Shown here: in pieces, positions 32,565-34,519 of the stretch
Layout of the letters: every line of letters starts with the position of its first letter
Position numbering within the stretch: position 1 is the stretch's first letter
Source: Planktothrix paucivesiculata PCC 9631
GTDB lineage: Bacteria > Cyanobacteriota > Cyanobacteriia > Cyanobacteriales > Microcoleaceae
DNA: 34,519 nucleotides
Reading direction: 5' to 3'
NCBI RefSeq assembly: GCF_900009265.2
Contig: NZ_LR734992.1
Location: 22,800 to 57,318, forward strand
Notes under the pieces: model-generated
The model's input: the letters and a program-made list of their open reading frames with translations, nothing else
What the model was told of the DNA's origin: nothing
Databases searched by the model: none
Translations under genes and position numbers: made by a program

Positions 32565-33959
32565 CTAAATCTCAACCACGGATTGAGAAATCGCCTGCTG
32601 TTGAGCCAGCGTAGCATACTTGCTATCTGCCTCAATAAAGTTAATCTCAGGTTCCTTGCTCAAATTAGACAAATCCTGGTAAATCTCGTAATCTTTCCTC
32701 CCGGGTAAATCCCAAACAACCAGCGTAATTTCAGACCAAAAATTTAAGGGTTCAGGTTTGACCAAATCTCCAATGACTCCCAAGCGAGTTATGCCATATT
32801 TAGAACGCAATAGGGTAGCTGCTTGACGAGCCAAATCCCACCAAACTGCTTTTCGTTGGGCATCTTGCCAGCTTAGAGTTTCTGTTTCTAATAACGCGGT
32901 TACCCACTCAACGGGTGGCAAGACCTTTAAAGCATCTGCTAAACCGCATGTCATCAATAACATCCCTATCAAATTGCGAATGCCTTCTTTACCGCCAATT
33001 TGAGGTTTCCCATCCCAGAACTCAAACTTGGCTTCTGGAGACCAAGCAATGTATTGTTCAAAAGAAATCGGTACTGGCTCTAACTGCAATTGGGGATTAA
33101 ATGGTAAACATCCCCAGCCTAAACCATTCTCTACCGCTCGCAGTCTTCGACCTTCTGGCTGTGTGTCTTCAATATAAACAATGGGAGGGTCTTGGGGCCA
33201 GCTATACCAGTCTTCATCTTCTCTCCACAAATTGTTGGGGGCAAAAACTAACCCAGGTACGCTTTGCGGTCGGTAGCATCCTGATGGGTCAGGAGCCATT
33301 CGCTCGTATTTTCCGTTGAATAAGCGCCAAAATTCGATTTCCTTTTGGGCCGGATTGAGAATAACGTACTCTGGCACTCCACCTGCTGCGTAATAGTCTC
33401 GTTTGATGATGCGGTCTGCGTATTCATGTCCGGGTCGCAGCACTTCGATGACAATTTCGGCTGGCCCTTCCAGGTAGTATTCTCTGAGTGTGTTGCGCGG
33501 TGGCCCTAAAAATAATAGGATGTCTGGGGTGAAGCCATTGTTGCCTAGGCGCATGACAAAATCGCGGCTGAATGATTGTCCTCCTAGTCTTTCTGCGATT
33601 TCCCACAAGGAGTGGCTGATATAACTGCGGATGGGATTGTGATGGTTTTCTTCTCCTCTAAAGCCGGGTAGCAGGTCTTCGGGTTGGTAGTGGAAACTGG
33701 CTGCCCAGGTTTGTAAGGTGGTGGTGATGGCTTCTGTACTGTCTGGAATGGGCGCGTTATAGGTAAGATGGAGAGCTTCTAGCCATTGTTGTATGGGGGC
33801 TAGGGCTATGGCGGCCCGCGCTCCCCATCCGGTGAGAATTTGTTTGAGTAGCAGACGGCTGCCAACTAGGGTATTACCGACGATTAGCTTGGATTCGATC
33901 AATTCTAGTTTGGCTTCTGGGCCGGCGTCGATAAATTCGTTGAACAGGTTTGATGTCAT
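32565..33959 (-). CDS. Uma2 (DUF820) nuclease-like protein with duplicated module and nucleotidyltransferase-like tail
   Basis: 464 residues; most Uma2 proteins are about 180-250. Residues about 100-240 hold the Uma2 restriction-fold core: TPDILL (Asp146), EIVIEVL (Glu172), KRDYYAAGGVPEYVI (Lys187). Residues 6-63 and 300-356 are copies of one module (PEAKLELIESK against PEAKFEFWDGK). Residues about 375-457 resemble an MNT-type nucleotidyltransferase, but the GS motif reads GD (397-398) and the SDIDL site reads SEITL (409-413), so catalysis is doubtful. The ribosome binding site AAGGAG lies 8 bp before the ATG. Uma2 proteins are abundant in cyanobacteria and poorly understood; a DNA-directed role is assumed from the fold. 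Confidence 0.85.
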   Translation of the reverse strand: MTSNLFNEFIDAGPEAKLELIESKLIVGNTLVGSRLLLKQILTGWGARAAIALAPIQQWLEALHLTYNAPIPDSTEAITTTLQTWAASFHYQPEDLLPGFRGEENHHNPIRSYISHSLWEIAERLGGQSFSRDFVMRLGNNGFTPDILLFLGPPRNTLREYYLEGPAEIVIEVLRPGHEYADRIIKRDYYAAGGVPEYVILNPAQKEIEFWRLFNGKYERMAPDPSGCYRPQSVPGLVFAPNNLWREDEDWYSWPQDPPIVYIEDTQPEGRRLRAVENGLGWGCLPFNPQLQLEPVPISFEQYIAWSPEAKFEFWDGKPQIGGKEGIRNLIGMLLMTCGLADALKVLPPVEWVTALLETETLSWQDAQRKAVWWDLARQAATLLRSKYGITRLGVIGDLVKPEPLNFWSEITLVVWDLPGRKDYEIYQDLSNLSKEPEINFIEADSKYATLAQQQAISQSVVEI

Positions 33960-33979
33960 TGCCGCATCTCCTTGAATAC

Positions 33980-33996
33980 CAGTATTTTTTGTACTG
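33980..33996. repeat. Short inverted repeat in the divergent promoter gap
   Basis: CAGTA (33980-33984) and TACTG (33992-33996) flank a T-rich 7-bp spacer. The pair lies in the 96-bp gap between the divergent Uma2 gene and the small plus-strand gene. It could be an operator, but the arms are short and chance is a fair explanation. Confidence 0.2.
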
Positions 33997-34055
33997 ATGT
34001 TCTAGCCTTACTTTTAAAGAGTTTAAAGTATTAACCCTTGAAATGGTTAAGTTAT

Positions 34056-34427
34056 ATGAGTGACTTGAAACGTTATTGGATTGTTATCCATTATGAAACC
34101 GAGTTGACGGCAGAAACGGAGTGGGATGCTTGCCATAATATTCGTCTGGGCAATAGGATTGTTGAAGAGGCGAGTATTGCTGCCCAAGAGATTTCTTTCA
34201 ATGCCGATATCAAAGCGTTGATTACTCAAACGAGGCTTACTGTTCGTAAAGAAGCGACTCTGGCTATTATTCTTAATCAACTCTACCATAAATTACAAGA
34301 TTTTTCTTGGCTCGCAGATGGGCTACCGCCAGAGATACAATCCCAGGTGGAGGCTCTATCGGTTGAACAACTTGAAGACTTAAGTAGGGGTAAAGACAAG
34401 ATACGCGCAAAATTTATCACGATGTAA
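34056..34427 (+). CDS. DUF4351-like small protein
   Basis: 123 residues from ATG 34056 (MSDLKRYWIV). A TTG at 34038 would add six residues. The N-terminal half is not recognised. The C-terminal part (LAIILNQLYHKL, then LPPEIQSQVEALSVEQLEDL) follows the DUF4351 pattern of an ILxLL helix followed by a P..IQ.QI..LS..QLE.L segment. This domain usually ends larger cyanobacterial transposase/Rpn-like nuclease-related proteins, so the gene may be a truncated relative. No nuclease motif is visible. The gene is divergent from the Uma2 gene. The function is unknown. Confidence 0.65.
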   Translation: MSDLKRYWIVIHYETELTAETEWDACHNIRLGNRIVEEASIAAQEISFNADIKALITQTRLTVRKEATLAIILNQLYHKLQDFSWLADGLPPEIQSQVEALSVEQLEDLSRGKDKIRAKFITM

Positions 34428-34446
34428 AGTTGTGTAACAAAATTAC

Positions 34447-34519
34447 TCAGAAGCCTAAATTTAACTTTTCATCTAGTGCTTGTGGAATCGTATCGAGATC
34501 AATCCGATAATCGCCAAAA
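34447..34519 (-). CDS. C-terminal end of a protein cut by the window edge
   Basis: The minus-strand frame reads FGDYRIDLDTIPQALDEKLN and then LGF to a TGA at 34447-34449. It is open to the window end and has a protein-like composition. It converges on the DUF4351-like gene with 19 bp between stops. Only 23 residues are visible, too few to assign a family. Confidence 0.4.
   Translation of the reverse strand, partial: FGDYRIDLDTIPQALDEKLNLGF

Noticed and set aside
1-34519. tRNA, rRNA or riboswitch genes
   Set aside because: No cloverleaf-like or conserved RNA segment was recognised by eye in the intergenic stretches. Small RNAs cannot be excluded without a covariance-model search.

Overview
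The window looks like a filamentous cyanobacterial chromosome segment. The moderately AT-rich sequence carries many HIP1-type GCGATCGC palindromes, and its gene families (TPR-CHAT proteases, caspase-like EAD proteins, MoxR-vWA cassettes, Uma2 nucleases) are typical of large cyanobacterial genomes. I cannot name a species from sequence alone.

Layout, left to right. (1) 1-245: a possible small plus-strand ORF. (2) 245-2945, minus strand: a signal-peptide/transmembrane/coiled-coil protein preceded by an EAD-caspase, probably one operon. (3) 2946-3362: a 417-bp divergent intergenic region. (4) 3363-7682, plus strand: a 1439-residue EAD-STAND NTPase with a long helical sensor-like tail. (5) 7827-31172, minus strand: a tightly packed array of about 23 kb in which almost every junction overlaps or is separated by under 50 bp. 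In transcription order it holds a CHAT remnant, four TPR-CHAT proteases, a three-part EAD-metallophosphoesterase, a 53-residue small protein, an EAD protein with a decayed STAND-like P-loop (iSTAND-like), a MoxR AAA+ ATPase, a vWA protein, a fifth TPR-CHAT protease, and two small proteins that share a repeated C-terminal tail. (6) 31173-31383: a 211-bp MITE-like element with near-perfect terminal inverted repeats, sitting exactly where the sixth CHAT gene is cut off. (7) 31471-34519: a tyrosine recombinase, an unusual Uma2 protein with an internal duplication and a decayed nucleotidyltransferase tail, a DUF4351-like small protein, and the end of another gene at the window edge.

How the genes may work together. 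From the family knowledge of NTP-dependent bacterial conflict systems (vWA-MoxR ternary systems, effector-associated domains or EADs, CHAT and caspase proteases), the island reads as a layered immunity or programmed-cell-death module. The same EAD type occurs in four proteins: caspase, STAND, metallophosphoesterase and iSTAND-like. This suggests adaptor-style homotypic coupling between switches and effectors. The MoxR-vWA pair is translationally coupled to a TPR-CHAT protease whose N-terminal module I recall from other vWA/MoxR-linked cyanobacterial proteins. The tandem CHAT genes share one core but carry different N-terminal modules, so they look like a diversifying effector array.

The least described parts are the two small tail-sharing proteins after the last CHAT gene (candidate CHAT substrates or regulators), the small protein between the phosphoesterase and the iSTAND-like gene, and the module shuffling in the CHAT array. 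All functions here are inferred from motifs read by eye. No searches were run.
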